This document shows, one piece after another, positions 44,307-56,329 of a DNA stretch of 64,000 bases. The notes below the pieces were generated by a model. That model made no database searches and was not told the origin of the DNA. It worked only from the letters and a program-made list of their open reading frames with translations. The stretch's first letter is position 1; each line of letters opens with the position of its first letter. The stretch spans positions 6,536,071 through 6,600,070 of the forward strand of contig CM033118.1 of the NCBI GenBank assembly GCA_019321725.1. Reading direction: 5' to 3'. Position numbers and translations under genes: made by a program. The DNA is from Paulownia fortunei. Its lineage: Eukaryota > Streptophyta > Magnoliopsida > Lamiales > Paulowniaceae.

Positions 44307-45779
44307 TAAATCATGCATTATAGTGTCATGATTTCTTATACTACGACAACAATATTAATATATATTTAATTGGTTAAATTATTACAAATATTTAGTATTA
44401 TTTTCAAAATGTAGAGAATGATGTGATTTTCTTATACAAACATGTCGTCGCGCGTGTCCTAAATTTTGATATTACCACGCCCCTGCCCCCCTGTAACCAT
44501 ACCGTGTCATATTTGTATTCATCGGTGACTAAGTGTTGGATTGCTAATAGTTCTTTGTACGAGTGTTCCAATCCTTCTATTTCCATTTCCATTTATCGAT
44601 TAACATAAAAGTAGAATAAGAATGAAACGGACAAAATAATCTCTCTCTGTATGATGTTTCGATGCATTGCACGTGGATAAAATAAAAGAATAATATTGGA
44701 CCACTAATTTGACATTAGATTCCGAATTATATATCATATATATAATTGCCAAATAAATAAAAGAAAATTAATTAAGGAATAAATGACAAATAAATGAATA
44801 ATATAATTAATTTAATATCCAGCATGTATGAAGTAAGTGCATGCGTAGATACAATATAATACCCAAAAAATAGGCACTTATAAGTCATTGACACGTTATT
44901 CGATATTGAGGCTAACTTTGAAACATAATTTTTTATTTTAAATAATATTTTGTCTTTCATTTCAAAATTATCAATGTAATTATGCTTTAACACAAGTAAT
45001 TTTCTACATAAATGTTATTACCTCATATCATCCCAAATTTAGGGAAAATTTCATAAGATAGACTTTCATATTAAAAAAAAAATGAAGATTTTTTTCAATT
45101 TAAAAAACTTATTTCACCAAGTTATCATTTGAAACACCGACCTTTAACTTTTAAATTAACACGTCAAAGTTTAGTGATTTTTGAACTAAATTATCATGGA
45201 CTTCTTAGATCAAGAATTAAATAACTCATTTTTTATAGAAAGTTTTTCCCTGGATTCTTCAAATTGATAAAATTGTATCAATTACCATTTTAATTTTAAC
45301 TTTTGATTTTTTTTGAATCTTTTTGGTATCTTCTCAAAAATGAAAAAGATTATATTTAAGTTAATTAACATATTATTATTAAATTCACGTTATTTGAAGA
45401 TCTTCATTTCAACCAAACATTATAAGTCGATAAAAATATTATTAAGATTTGTGTATCTTAACCAAATAGCTATATTATGAGCACATAAAAACGGAATCAG
45501 CATATCGAATACATCTCAATTGGATTTCTTGGTGTTTATTGTTCGATAAACAGATAGAAACCACCTAACCTCGACCAAAATCGAGAATTCTCATCCGTAT
45601 TCGGTGTCAATCTGTAAAATTTTAGAAATTTGATTAGGTCTTCAAATTTTGAAAGTTTTGTTCAGATCGGCTAACCAATTGAAAAAATTCAATAATTTAG
45701 CATATCAAATCGATTAAAGTTTGACAATCCAGTACTCAAATTAGTGTATCAAAATTCCGATGTGATTGGATACTTGCAT
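44307..45779. other. Intergenic DNA between TIR element and copia element
   Basis: AT-rich, stop-rich; no gene or repeat recognised. Confidence 0.5.
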
Positions 45780-45784
45780 ATAAA

Positions 45785-47100
45785 TGTTGGAAATTGATTT
45801 TGAAAAGTTGGGTATTAACCAAATTTTATTTAATAATTTAAACGAGTTTCATTTCATGAAAATAAAAATTATTTAGTTAGACGTAATTTATATTGCGGGT
45901 AGATAAATTTAGTATATTTGATTTTTTAAAATCAATTTTGACTGAACGAGAAATTAAAACATGAAGTGAAGCATAAAAAAAAATTTAATTGTGGAATAAG
46001 GAAATGTAGGAAGATGAAAATTCATCTATCTACATTGGAAAAAGAGGGAAAGTAAGACCTAAGACCACTTATTTAGCCTAAGTTGTAGACTTGGGTTTGG
46101 ATTTAAGGGCTACCATTATTCTTTGGAAGAGAGATGATCTGTATCCTCGTAGGTTTGGACTAAAGTCTAAACACATCTGTGGCCAGCTTGGCCCAGTCTC
46201 GGTCTCATCATGGACTTACACTTGGATCAAACACTGTATATATATTTTTATATAAAACAAATTAGATTTTTTTATAAAATTTTAATTTATTTTGTCTCAA
46301 TCAAAATATGATAAGTGGAATTACTCAAAAAGCAACACTTGGCGTTGACTGCAGCGAATGGACAGGTGTGTCTGTCTAGATAGCGGTAAATGTAAGTGTT
46401 TGGCCAGTTAGGGCTTGGTCAGATATGTCTGTCCAATCAATGCCAAACACATGTGTGGCCAACCTGGCCTAGTCTTGGCCTCATCATGGACTTACACTTG
46501 GATCAAACATTGTATATATCTTTTTATATAAAACAAATTAGATTTTTTTATAAAATTTTAATTTATTTTGTCTTAATCAAAATATGATAAGTGGAATTAC
46601 TCAAAAAGCAACGCTTGGCGTCGAATGCAGCGAATGGGCAGGTGTGTCTGTCTAGATAGCAGTAAATGGAAGTGTTTGGCTAGTTAGGGCTTGGTCAGAT
46701 ATGTCTGTCCAATCAATGCCAAACAGATGTGACTGGTCCAATAAGCATCAAACAGACTTGACGTATTCATCCAGTTAGCATTAACCTTTCAATAATTATA
46801 ATTAGACTATGAGTTTCATTTTTTATTCCAATCCTTACTTTTCTTCTTATTATCCCAAGTTTTCTAGAGAGTTAAAAAACATTTAGTTCGCTATTTTTAA
46901 GATTTATAGTGCTACTATATCAAAAAAATAATTATTGTATCTTAGGACATAGTGGCTAAGATTCCTTAACACTAAGTGCGGGACAATCTCATCTTAAAGA
47001 GAAATGACCTAACTCTTAGCTTGACTATAAATCTTCAAGTTGTTACTCTGCCCAAATTATTCTAGTCATTTAGATATTACACCTACTCGAATTTTCAATA
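45785..47100 (+). repeat. 5' LTR of the copia element
   Basis: Begins TGTTGGAAATTG and ends TTTTCAATA, where TTTTCAACA would complete the inverted LTR ends, consistent with a C-to-T change. It is 1316 bases, longer than the 3' LTR because of an internal 276-bp tandem duplication. Confidence 0.8.
46173..46724. repeat. 276-bp tandem duplication inside the 5' LTR
   Basis: Units 46173-46448 and 46449-46724 share, for example, CATGGACTTACACTTGGATC and a TATATAAAACAAATTAG stretch. The 3' LTR has one unit only. Each unit carries its own TATATA-rich segment, so the putative promoter region is doubled. Confidence 0.9.
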
Positions 47101-47130
47101 ATTTTAAGATAAAGTTTTGTGTAATTTAAA

Positions 47131-47143
47131 TGGTGTCAGTAAC
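47131..47143 (+). other. Degenerate primer-binding site (tRNA-iMet type)
   Basis: TGGTGTCAGTAAC resembles the copia site TGGTATCAGAGC but lies 30 bases beyond the LTR end rather than directly next to it, so a small insertion or wrong LTR end is possible. Confidence 0.5.
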
Positions 47144-47149
47144 AATAGT

Positions 47150-49032
47150 TGTTTCTCCAACTCATAGAGAAAAAACTAGAGAAGTTTACCAAAATTAATT
47201 TCAAAAGGTGGCAATAGAAGATACTATTCTGTGTTACCATCCTCAAAAGAGGGTTGCTTTTGATGCACGAAGTCATAGTGACTTCCTATGCAGGAAATAT
47301 GTCACCAATGGATTGTATAATACATTGTACAATGTGTATTATTCAGTCGAGACTACAAAGGCACTTGGGAATTGCTTGAAAAAAGTACAAAATAGAAGAT
47401 GTCGGCTTCAAGAAATTCATAGTCGACAAGTTTTTGGACTTCAAGATAGTAGGTTCCAAGAAAATGGTGAGCTAAATCCAGGAGCTGCAAATCATCTTGC
47501 ACAATATACATGCTGAAGATATGCCTTTTAGTGAGTCCGTTTAGGTAGCTGTTATAATTGAGAAGTTGCCACTATCGTGGTAGGATTTCAAGAACTACCT
47601 AAATTATAAGTAAAATGAGATGGGATTTGAGGATCTGATTGTTAGACTAAAGATTCAATAAGATAATCATATGTCTGAAATCAAATCCTGAAAACTACCT
47701 ATGGAGGCTAAGGCCAATTTGGTAGAACAAGACCAAATACCACCAACAATAAAAAATAGGGCAAGACTAAGAAGTTTAAAGGGAACTGCTACCACTGTGG
47801 TAAATTAAACCACAAAGCAAATAATTGCGGTCTTCAAAAGAAAGGCAATGAGAACTAGGTGCATGTTACTGACGATAAGACAATATTAGTTGATATGTCG
47901 GACCTCATGCTCTCAGTAGTTGTGTTTGAAGCTAATTTGCTAGATAACTTGAGAGAATGGTTAGTTGACTTAGGTGCTACACGCTACGTCTGTTCAGATA
48001 AGGAGATATTCTCATCTTACATTCCAATTAATAGGAGAAAGTTGTACATAGGAAACTCATGAACTTCCAATATTGTCGGATTGGGCAAAATGGTGCTCAA
48101 GATGACATCGGGCAAGGAGATAACCGTAGTTGTATGTTGCATATTCCAGACATCCGAAAGAATCTAGTGTATGGCTCATTGTTGATTAAAAGTAGGTTTA
48201 TACTAGTATTTGAGTTTGACAAGTTTGTACTTACTAAAAATTGCTAGTTTATAGAAAAAGGGTACTTAGCTAATAGGTCATTTAATCCAAAATACTGAAA
48301 GCAATAAAATTATACCTTTTACTTATTTAATTAAGTATTCTAATTTATGACATAATCGATTATGACATTTTAATTTTACTATCCTACGTAGACTAGTAAG
48401 TTTAAATTTATTATCTTTATTTAGAATCGATTCTCATAATAAGTGTGAGATCTCTATTGAGGCTAAATTAGCCAAAGCATCATTTCCCTTTAGTCAAAAG
48501 GAACACGACACCTTTAAAATTAATTTACAGTGACATTTGTTACTTAAATTTTGTGCTAAATACAGGTGGAAAAAATATTTTCTCACTTTAATCGATGACT
48601 GCACAAGATGTTGCTATGTGTACCTATTGAAAAATAAATATGAGGCCTTAAAAACTTTAAAAGTTATAAGAATGAGGTTGAAAATCAACTTAGAAAACAA
48701 ATAAAGACTACTCGTAGTGATCGAGGTAGAGAGCATGAAGCTCCATTTGGAGAATCTTGCTCGAAATATGGCATTATTAATCAAACTACAATTCCTTACT
48801 AATCTCAATCAAATGGTATTACTGAACACAAGAACTAAACTCTTAAAGATATGATGAATGCTAGGTTGATAAATTCTAGTTTACCCCAAAATTTATAGGG
48901 CAAAGCAATTCTCTTAGCTAACTATATTCTTAATAAGATACCACACTAAAGTAAGGATAAAACTACTTATGAATTATGAGAATGTCATAAACCTTTCTAC
49001 AAATACCTTAAAGTGTGTGAGAGTTTGGTGTT
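47150..49032 (+). pseudogene. Copia gag, protease and integrase, degenerate
   Basis: Gag is recognisable from 47208 (SHSDFLCRKYVTNGLYNTLY). The zinc knuckle is intact: CYHCGKLNHKANNC at about 47790-47831 (CX2CX4HX4C). The protease active site near 47960 reads LVDLGATRYVC, where Asp-Ser/Thr-Gly is expected. Integrase follows at about 48300-49030: HNRLCHFN in the pre-integrase segment, then the acidic residues in LTLIDDCTR, TRSDRGRE and NGITEHKN. Stop codons and frameshifts are frequent. The frame ends at KYLKV..SLV near 49032, where the nested element begins. Confidence 0.85.
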
Positions 49033-49664
49033 GCTGAATTTGTGAATGCAAGTGGATATTATTGTTAACAAGTAATATAGAAATGAGCAGAGTATAGTTT
49101 CCACGAGAACTGATTGTTATTGAGTACTGAAATTGTTTTAACCCTAATTTTATTTGAATGATCAAAAAATAAAGTGTTGATTACGAAACTAAAATTTAAC
49201 TAGAACTAAGCAAACTCAAAAATCAAATAAGGATTAAATCAATGAATTGAAAACCTAGGGCTTCTGATTTCATCGTAATTAATTAGAATTAAATATTCTA
49301 TCTCATCAATTTAAATTTATTCTTCAAATTGGCAGTCGAGAATTCCTTATTTATTTACTAGCCTCTTCCAAGGTCTAATGAAAATATTACTAATTTCGAA
49401 TCCACTATATTCCTATGTGCATTACAACAATCAACAATTCATTAGGCTATGTAGATATCATGTAACGACTACACAAACCATGCAAGTATATTCCTATCTC
49501 ACATGTAATTTATAATATTCAACACAATGAAGTAGACACATAAATTACCTCCAGAATAATTATAATTAACAAATCATCTAATTATTGGCTAATTAATTAG
49601 AAACATTAAGAACAATGTTGAATACTCAATTAGAAAAAATAAATCATCAACTGAATTGATAGAA

Positions 49665-50530
49665 AAATTCAATATTTTTAGTTTGTATAAATGAAGTGCT
49701 AATGGATGCTATGAAATCCATTCCTTGAGAAGTTCCATAAGAAGTCCAAGCTGTAAATTGGTTAGAAAGAGTAGAAATTTGTGTAGCCAATTATGTAAAT
49801 AAATTTACCTTAAGAACACCGACAACCTTTTTAATGGAAGACCTCTCAAAAGGCCATTTATAGCTATTAGTAACCATCTCCTTAAGCAAAATATGGGCTT
49901 CGTCTGCAGTCCTAGATATTAAAGTCCCACATGCGATAACATATATTATGGTTCGAGTTTACATGTTCAAACTATTGTAAAAGTATTGTACCTGCTGTCA
50001 ATTCTCATAACTATGTTGAGAACACCTTTTTAGAAAATTCTTAAACCTCTCCCAAACTTCATATACTAGCTCAAAATCTTGTTAGTGGAATTGAGCTATC
50101 TCACTCTTGAGTTGAAGTGTCTTGTTTGGTGGAAAGTATTTAGCAATAATTTTTTTTGTCAAATCATTCCAACTCGGTATGCTACTTGGCACAAAAGATT
50201 GTAACCATAGCCTAGCTTTATCCCGGAGTGAGAATGAAAATATGCAAAGTCTAATGGCATTGTCAGGCAGTCCATTCATTTTGATGGTGTCACAAATCTC
50301 CAAAAATATGGCTAAATATGCATTAAGATCCTCCAACGCATTTCTTTCAAATTAATTATATTGCACCATGCTAATGAGAATCGATTTAAGCTCAAAATTG
50401 TTACATTGATCAGTTATCGAGCTATCCTAGAGTAGTTTTAGTTCATGGTTGATTGAAAATAGTCTCAAATAACTCGTTGTGGTGGTAGTTATTACAATGG
50501 AAGATAAGTGTTCACATTGACATTGTTGAT
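49665..50530 (-). pseudogene. Ty3/gypsy gag remnant
   Basis: The minus strand has an open stretch of 84 codons from 50336 (LNAYLAIFLEICDTIKMNG, then SFSLRDKARLWLQS and KYFPPNKT), a standard plant gypsy capsid. Readable sequence continues upstream (FELKSILISMVQYN near 50385) and downstream after stops (ADEAHILLKEMVTNSYKWPF near 49880). No zinc knuckle or pol follows. Confidence 0.85.
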
Positions 50531-50762
50531 TTTATTCGCCATGGCTTAATTGTGAAATCTTTTTATTGATCCAATAAATCAAAGAGTCCGCTCAATTTCT
50601 GAATCAAAATAATCCAAGTTAAGACTCCTAGCTTTACGCATACAAATATTTATAATCCAATGCAAGGTAAGATAATATCAAAATATGGGAAGAAAGTAAA
50701 AAATTCTAAACTAAAATCAAGACTAAGTCATAACAATATCAATATAATTATGATAAAACAAT

Positions 50763-50779
50763 CCCTAGCAATGGCGCTA
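50763..50779 (-). other. Primer-binding site of the nested gypsy (tRNA-Asp type)
   Basis: The minus strand reads TAGCGCCATTGCTAGGG. Compared with the tRNA-Asp complement, TGG has become TAG and other G-to-A or C-to-T changes are present, the same TGG-to-TAG change as at 1758. Confidence 0.65.
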
Positions 50780-50789
50780 AAAACTTGCT

Positions 50790-52356
50790 CGTGAATATTT
50801 TACAAACTGCAAGTGCATGGTGTCAAGTTTTAGTACAACAGTGAATTGGGTATCGCATCCACAAGGATTGTAATAAAAAAATATATCAAGTACCGTAGTT
50901 TAAATAGTCTCAATTTTATCTAGAAAATTGAGTGATAATTGGTAAACAAAGTAGAGTAAGATAAAAAATACAAAGTCAAGAATGGAGTTCTTAGAAACAA
51001 TACAAAAAACACCTTATGAGAAAGATATTATAGAGGAATGACTCACCTAATTTTCATCTATGTTATTCCTTCCAAAATATACCAATTCAAGTTAACAACG
51101 CATGTAAGTTAAGAATTTCTAAACTCATCAATTTCTTCTCTTGAGTGTCGAATTGACTATAAGTTCCAACATGAATTTCATTTATAAAAATTCAAGAATA
51201 AAACTCTACAAAAATTCAATGAATTCTTCAAAACTTCAAAGATTTCATAAGTTTTTCAACTCTATGATTCCTAGGTTGTGTTATCCTTATGATCATGTAT
51301 AATCTTTTCTCTCTCAAGTATCGAATTTCGTACATCAAATAATCTCAATTAATGATCAAATAATTAAGATGCAATACTAAACAAGATAACACAAACAAGA
51401 CGAACAACTTGAACTAATATTGATTGAAACTTAAAACATAGGATCAAATAAAAGTACGTCATCCTCTAGAAAGAAAAGTTTAGTTTAACATGGATGAATA
51501 CAACTTCAAGAAATACATAAGAAAGAACATGGTTCACCAATTTGTGAAGTGAGAGAAATGGTTGAAACTTTCCTTGTCTCAAAGAATGGCTTCCTTGGTT
51601 GATGCAATTCTTCTCCTCAACTTCTCAAGATGATTGCTCCATTTTCTCCCTCAAGAGTCTTCCAAAAACCCCAAAAATCATCCTCCATCTCTTCTTATTT
51701 TTTCTCTCCTTTTTATCTCCACCAAACTCTCTCTTCTTAGCAAGTTGGAGTCTCCCCCTACTTCTTAGCCATCTTGTCTCATCCTTTAGCCATCATTTCC
51801 CTTATTTTAGCCTCATTTTCCTTCATTTTCTGACAAACTTTTTATCCCTCAAAATTGGGTCAAATGTCTCATATCATATTTTCTTTATCCTCTTAAAATC
51901 AGATGATGACAAAAATAGACTGCGTACAGGATATGTGAGCATACCGCGGCATGCTCAGACCATGCCGGGGCATGCATGGATAAATTTCTGAGCATGCCGT
52001 GGCATGGTATCTCTATGCTGTGATATGTTTTTTATGTTGCGGTATGCTTGTAGCCTGAAGCTCACTAGACTGACATGCTGCGGATGCACTTTTATGCTTG
52101 CTTTTTTCCATTTTTAGGCTATACCGCGACATGGAATGACTGTGCCACGATATGTCTTTTTTTTATATACATATTTTTGGCTTATTTTTTCTCTCATTTT
52201 CTTTATTAACTTGCATTTTGGAGAGTTGTTGTGTAACGTATCAAAACAAGCATAAAAACTAGATAAATTATTTAAGATCAATCAAATAATCAGTCTAGAA
52301 GTAGTTAATTTATTGTTATAAAACCAACTTATCAGCTAATAATAGTAGTGCATATC
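50790..52356 (-). repeat. Probable 5' LTR of the nested gypsy element
   Basis: It lies directly upstream (minus strand) of the primer-binding site. Its outer end on the minus strand begins TGATATGCACTACTATTA, similar to other gypsy LTR starts. The inner end shows GGGTATCGCATCCACAAGG, common near this junction. Repeated phrases 'gcatgccg.ggcatg' occur at 51940-52150. The exact ends are uncertain. Confidence 0.5.
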
Positions 52357-54850
52357 AATTTTTTTAATGCACAAATCAGTAATTCTCGATATACATAAGG
52401 GTACAATCGTTGAATCAAGAAATGATGTATTTTTCAAAGATATATTTCCTTGCTAAGAAATGAAAGAAGTTAGTTATTACAAAATAACTTATAAGTTTGC
52501 TAATGGTAATCATCAAATTGATGAAGAGCCAAGATGCAGTAAGAGATGCAAAATAGCTAAAATATTTGGTTCGGATTTTATAACTTATATTTTCGAAAAT
52601 GAAAAAAAGGATAATTAGTGAAGCATTTCAAGTCTAGAAGATTCATTTTGGAAAGAGGCTATCAATAGTGAAATATAGTCCACTATGCAGAATCATACCT
52701 GATAGTTGGTAGATATCCAACTGGATAATAACTTTTTGGCATGTAAATGGATCCTCAAAAGGAAATATAAGGCTGATACATCTATTGATAAGTGTAAGGC
52801 CAAATTGGTAGCCAAAAGGGTTCAAACAAATGGAAGGTATTGACTTTTTTGATACACATTCACTATCACAAGCATCACATCTATTAGAGTACTTTTTGTA
52901 ATTGCTACATTGCATAACCTTGATATACATCAAATGGATGTAAAAATGACTTTTCTAAATGGTGAATTAGAACAAAAAATCTATATGGGACAACTCAAAG
53001 GGTTTGTTGCTTGTCGATAGGAGAAAAAAAATGTGTAGACTCATTAAGTCATTATATGGGCTTAATCAAGGACAAAAACAATGACACAAAAAAATTGACA
53101 AGATAATGTTATCAAATGGTTTCAAAATTAACAAGTATGACACATGTGTTTATATAAAAAGACACACCAAATGCTTATATCATTATCTATCTATATATAG
53201 AAGACATGTTGATCATGGGTAGTAATCATGACAAAATATTGACAAAATATTTTGACATAAAAGATATGGGTATAACATATGTGATATTAAGGATTAAGAT
53301 CGTTAAAGCATTTGACGGACTTATTCTATCACAATCTCATTATGTTGAGATATTACTTAAGAAGTTTAATGCGTATAACATTTCATAGTAAAAATACTAG
53401 TGGACTTAACTTCTCATTTGGCTAAGAACCATGGTGAATAGACAGTTTGATATACATCATGAATTGCACACGTTCAGATATTTCTTACTTAGTCAATAAA
53501 TTGAGTAAAATTTACAATGTAATCTAGGCAATGATAATTGGAATGGATTGATAAAGGTTCTTGGATATTCAAGATTCATCTTAAATTATGATTATATTAC
53601 AAAAGATATCCAACTAACTAGAAGGATACTGTGATGAAAATCAAATATATGATGTAAAAGACTCTAAGTCCACTAGTAGTTATATTATTACCATTAGTGG
53701 TGGAATTGTGTTATGGAGATTCTCTAAACAAATTTGTATAACTCGATTCACTATAGAATCAAAATTTATAGCTTTAGATACATTCTGATAGCAGTCGGCT
53801 ATTGGAAGGCCACAAACTTAGTATGTACAATAGTAAGCCTCAAAATATATAACAGAGACATATTACCATAAGGCAATTGATGTTTGATGGAATTATCTCC
53901 AGCGATTATGTGAAATCAAAGGAGAAATTTGCAGATTTGTTAACTTAAGGCTTAGGTAGGGATCAATTATACTGTTTATCGATGAATGAGCCTAAAACCT
54001 ACAAAGTAAAGAATCTTCATAGCGTAACCCAACCTTATTGACTGGAGATCCCAACAACTTGGTTCAATAGGATAACCAAGTTATGAAGAATCAAACAAGT
54101 ACTTGTGTTATCTCATTCCCATTCATATGTACAATAGTAAGCCTCAAAATATATAATAGAGACATATTACCATAAGGCAATTGATGTTTGATGGAATTAT
54201 CTCCAGCGATTATGTGAAATCAAAGGAGAAATTTGCAGATTTGTTAACTTAAGGCTTAGGTAGGGATCAATTATACTGTTTATCGATGAATGAGCCTAAA
54301 ACCTACAAAGTAAAGAATCTTCATAGCGTAACCCAACCTTATTGACTAGAGATCCCAACAACTTGGTTCAATAGGATAACCAAGTTATGAAGAATCAAAC
54401 AAGTACTTGTGTTATCTCATTCCCATTCATATGATGGATAAGTGCTACTTGTTGTATGTAGTGAGGTTAAGTTATATACTTTAAATGATTTCTATAATAT
54501 CAAGTGAAGTATGATAGGATACTCTAAATAAAAGATCATATATGTAAGTGTGAAGTGGGCCACTTCTATGAAATACTTATGAATCTAAGACATTGTCTAA
54601 GATTAAAATGGACACAACTGTGAGAACCAAAGGTGTTAGAAAAGATATTGTATGGGTATTATTGTCTTGCTTTATACCAACAGTTGAATAGTTCACGACA
54701 CCGCATCACTAATTAGCTAAGTAAATATGATAATATTCCATTAAGGAAAGTTTAAAGCCACAAGCTACCTCGCCTGATGCAATAGCTTTTTGTCTTGAAC
54801 TCTCTTCAATGTCTACATAGTTATATGTATTAATTTCATTCATATAGGGA
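52357..54850 (+). pseudogene. Copia reverse transcriptase and RNase H, degenerate
   Basis: After the nested insertion the copia polyprotein resumes. Motifs include IKSLYGLNQ near 53040, NKYDTCVYIKRHTK near 53130, and YIED at 53194-53205 in place of the catalytic YVDD. These are followed by MLIMGSN and then LILSQSHYVEILLKKFNAYN (53311-53370). RNase H sequence follows near 53660-53790 ([18 protein letters not shown] and [10 protein letters not shown]). Frameshifts and stops are scattered throughout. The last part is doubled by a 304-bp tandem duplication. Confidence 0.85.
53824..54431. repeat. 304-bp tandem duplication in copia RNase H end
   Basis: Units 53824-54127 and 54128-54431 are nearly identical; only two or three differences were seen (for example aacaga/aataga). 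This points to a recent duplication or an assembly artefact. Confidence 0.92.
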
Positions 54851-54851
54851 T

Positions 54852-55953
54852 TGTTGGAAATTGGTCTTCAAAAGTTGGGATTGACCAAACTTTGATTGAT
54901 AACTTAAGCAGGTTTTATTTAATGATAATAAAAATTATTTAGTTAAATGTATTTTATATCGCGAGTAGATGTGTTTATTATATTTGATTTTTCAAAACTA
55001 ATTTTGGGAGAATAGAAAATTATAGCTTAAAATGAGCCACTTAAAAACTTAATTGTCGAATAAGGAAATGTGGAAAGATGAAAAATTATCTATCCTACAT
55101 TAGAAATAGAGAACAAGTAAGACTACTTTATTCAGCCTCAGTTATAAACTTGGGTTTTGCCACCAAGGGGTATCTTAGTTTTTGAAAAGGAGAGGACCTA
55201 CATATTTGTAGGTTTGGAACAAAGCTAAGGTATGCACATGTTCGGCTTGGCCTCAACCTAGGCTTGGAGTTGGACTTGGGTTGGCCCAAACATTATTTAT
55301 ATCTTTTTATGCAAAATAAATTGATATTTTTTTATAACATTTTAATTTATTTTCTCCTAATCAGAATATGAAAAGTGGAGTTACTTAGAAAGAGACGCGT
55401 GGTGCTAAATAGCAACTAGTTAGTTGTTGACTATGCTAAAGTTGCTGACCATGCAAATGGACAGGTGTTCCAATCAACGCCAAATGGATATACCTGTTCA
55501 GTTAGTGCCTATTGAATAGACATGTCTATATTATTATCCCCAGACGGATGTGGCCTTCTAGTAAGCGCCAAATGAATAGACGTGTCTTCCCAGTCACTAT
55601 ACTTTCTAGGAGTTATGTTTGTAGGCCACAACCTTTCAATAATTATAATATACCCCGAATTTCAACATTTTCATTCATCCCAATCCTAACTTCTCTTTTA
55701 TACTCTCAAGTTTTCTAGAGAGTTCAGAAACACTATTATCTTGTTGTTATTGAGATTTGTAGTGCTACTATATCAAGAAAATAATCATTGTATCTTGAAA
55801 GATGGTTGCCAAGATTCCATAAGCACCAAGTGCTAGGCAATTTTATCTAAAAGAAAAAGAGTTCAACTGTTGTATAGACTTAAAATTCTCAAGTTGTAAT
55901 AATGCTAAATTATTCTTGTCATTTAAATATTATACCTACGCAATTTTCTAATA
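54852..55953 (+). repeat. 3' LTR of the copia element
   Basis: Begins TGTTGGAAATTGG after ATATAGGGAT and ends TTTTCTAATA; 1102 bases. It matches the 5' LTR throughout but has diverged clearly, including small gaps, so the element is not young. Confidence 0.8.
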
Positions 55954-55984
55954 ATAAAAACTTTATTTTAATAAATAATTATGT

Positions 55985-56175
55985 ACAATCATCAATAATT
56001 AATTAATTATAATGAATAATAAGATAGCAAACTCAATCACAACCATCAATAATCAATTATTATATTATGAGATAACAAATTTCTACAATAGAATTTGAAC
56101 CTAAAACCTTGTAAAAATAAAATTTTAAAACGTCAACCTTAAGTGCTAGACCAAGACTTCTTCCACAACCAAACA
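55985..56175 (-). mobile_element. Candidate tRNA-derived SINE (minus strand)
   Basis: On the minus strand an A-box-like TGGTCTAGCACTTAAGG (complement of 56137-56153) is followed 35 bases later by a B-box-like GGTTCAAATTC (complement of 56091-56101). This is the spacing and order of a Pol III promoter. An AT-rich tail follows. The limits are approximate and no target duplication was identified. Confidence 0.5.
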
Positions 56176-56329
56176 CTCTTGACCCTATTGGATACATTTA
56201 AGTCTTGTCAAACTAGTTGGAATAGAGGTGCGTAAATGACTAATCCTCTTGATTCCATTGTTCCATAAAATGACTACTTGCATTCTATTAAAATGACTAC
56301 ATGGACCAAGTGTGTGCACAGTTTGGGAA

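Larger units (their letters stand above)
49033..52356 (-). mobile_element. Nested Ty3/gypsy insertion (minus strand) inside copia integrase
   Basis: The part nearest 49033-49665 resembles the LTR end region of plant gypsy elements (phrase GAGTATAGTTTCCACGAGAA near 49094). It is followed by gag remains, a tRNA-Asp primer-binding site and then a long LTR-like region to about 52356, all on the minus strand. The two LTR-like parts are not obviously the same sequence, so two gypsy fragments may be joined. pol is missing. Confidence 0.65.
45780..55958 (+). mobile_element. Ty1/copia retrotransposon with nested gypsy insertion (outer limits with target duplication)
   Basis: Two LTRs enclose copia-type gag, protease, integrase, reverse transcriptase and RNase H remains in that order. 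The 5-base sequence ATAAA is found immediately before the left LTR (45780-45784) and after the right one (55954-55958), a fitting target duplication. Integrase coding stops at about 49032 and copia resumes after about 52356; the gap is filled by minus-strand gypsy sequence. All coding parts are broken. Confidence 0.85.

Noticed and set aside
51599..51991. 130-codon open frame rich in Leu, Ser and Phe
   Set aside because: Lies inside the probable LTR of the nested gypsy element on the opposite strand; low complexity and no domain.
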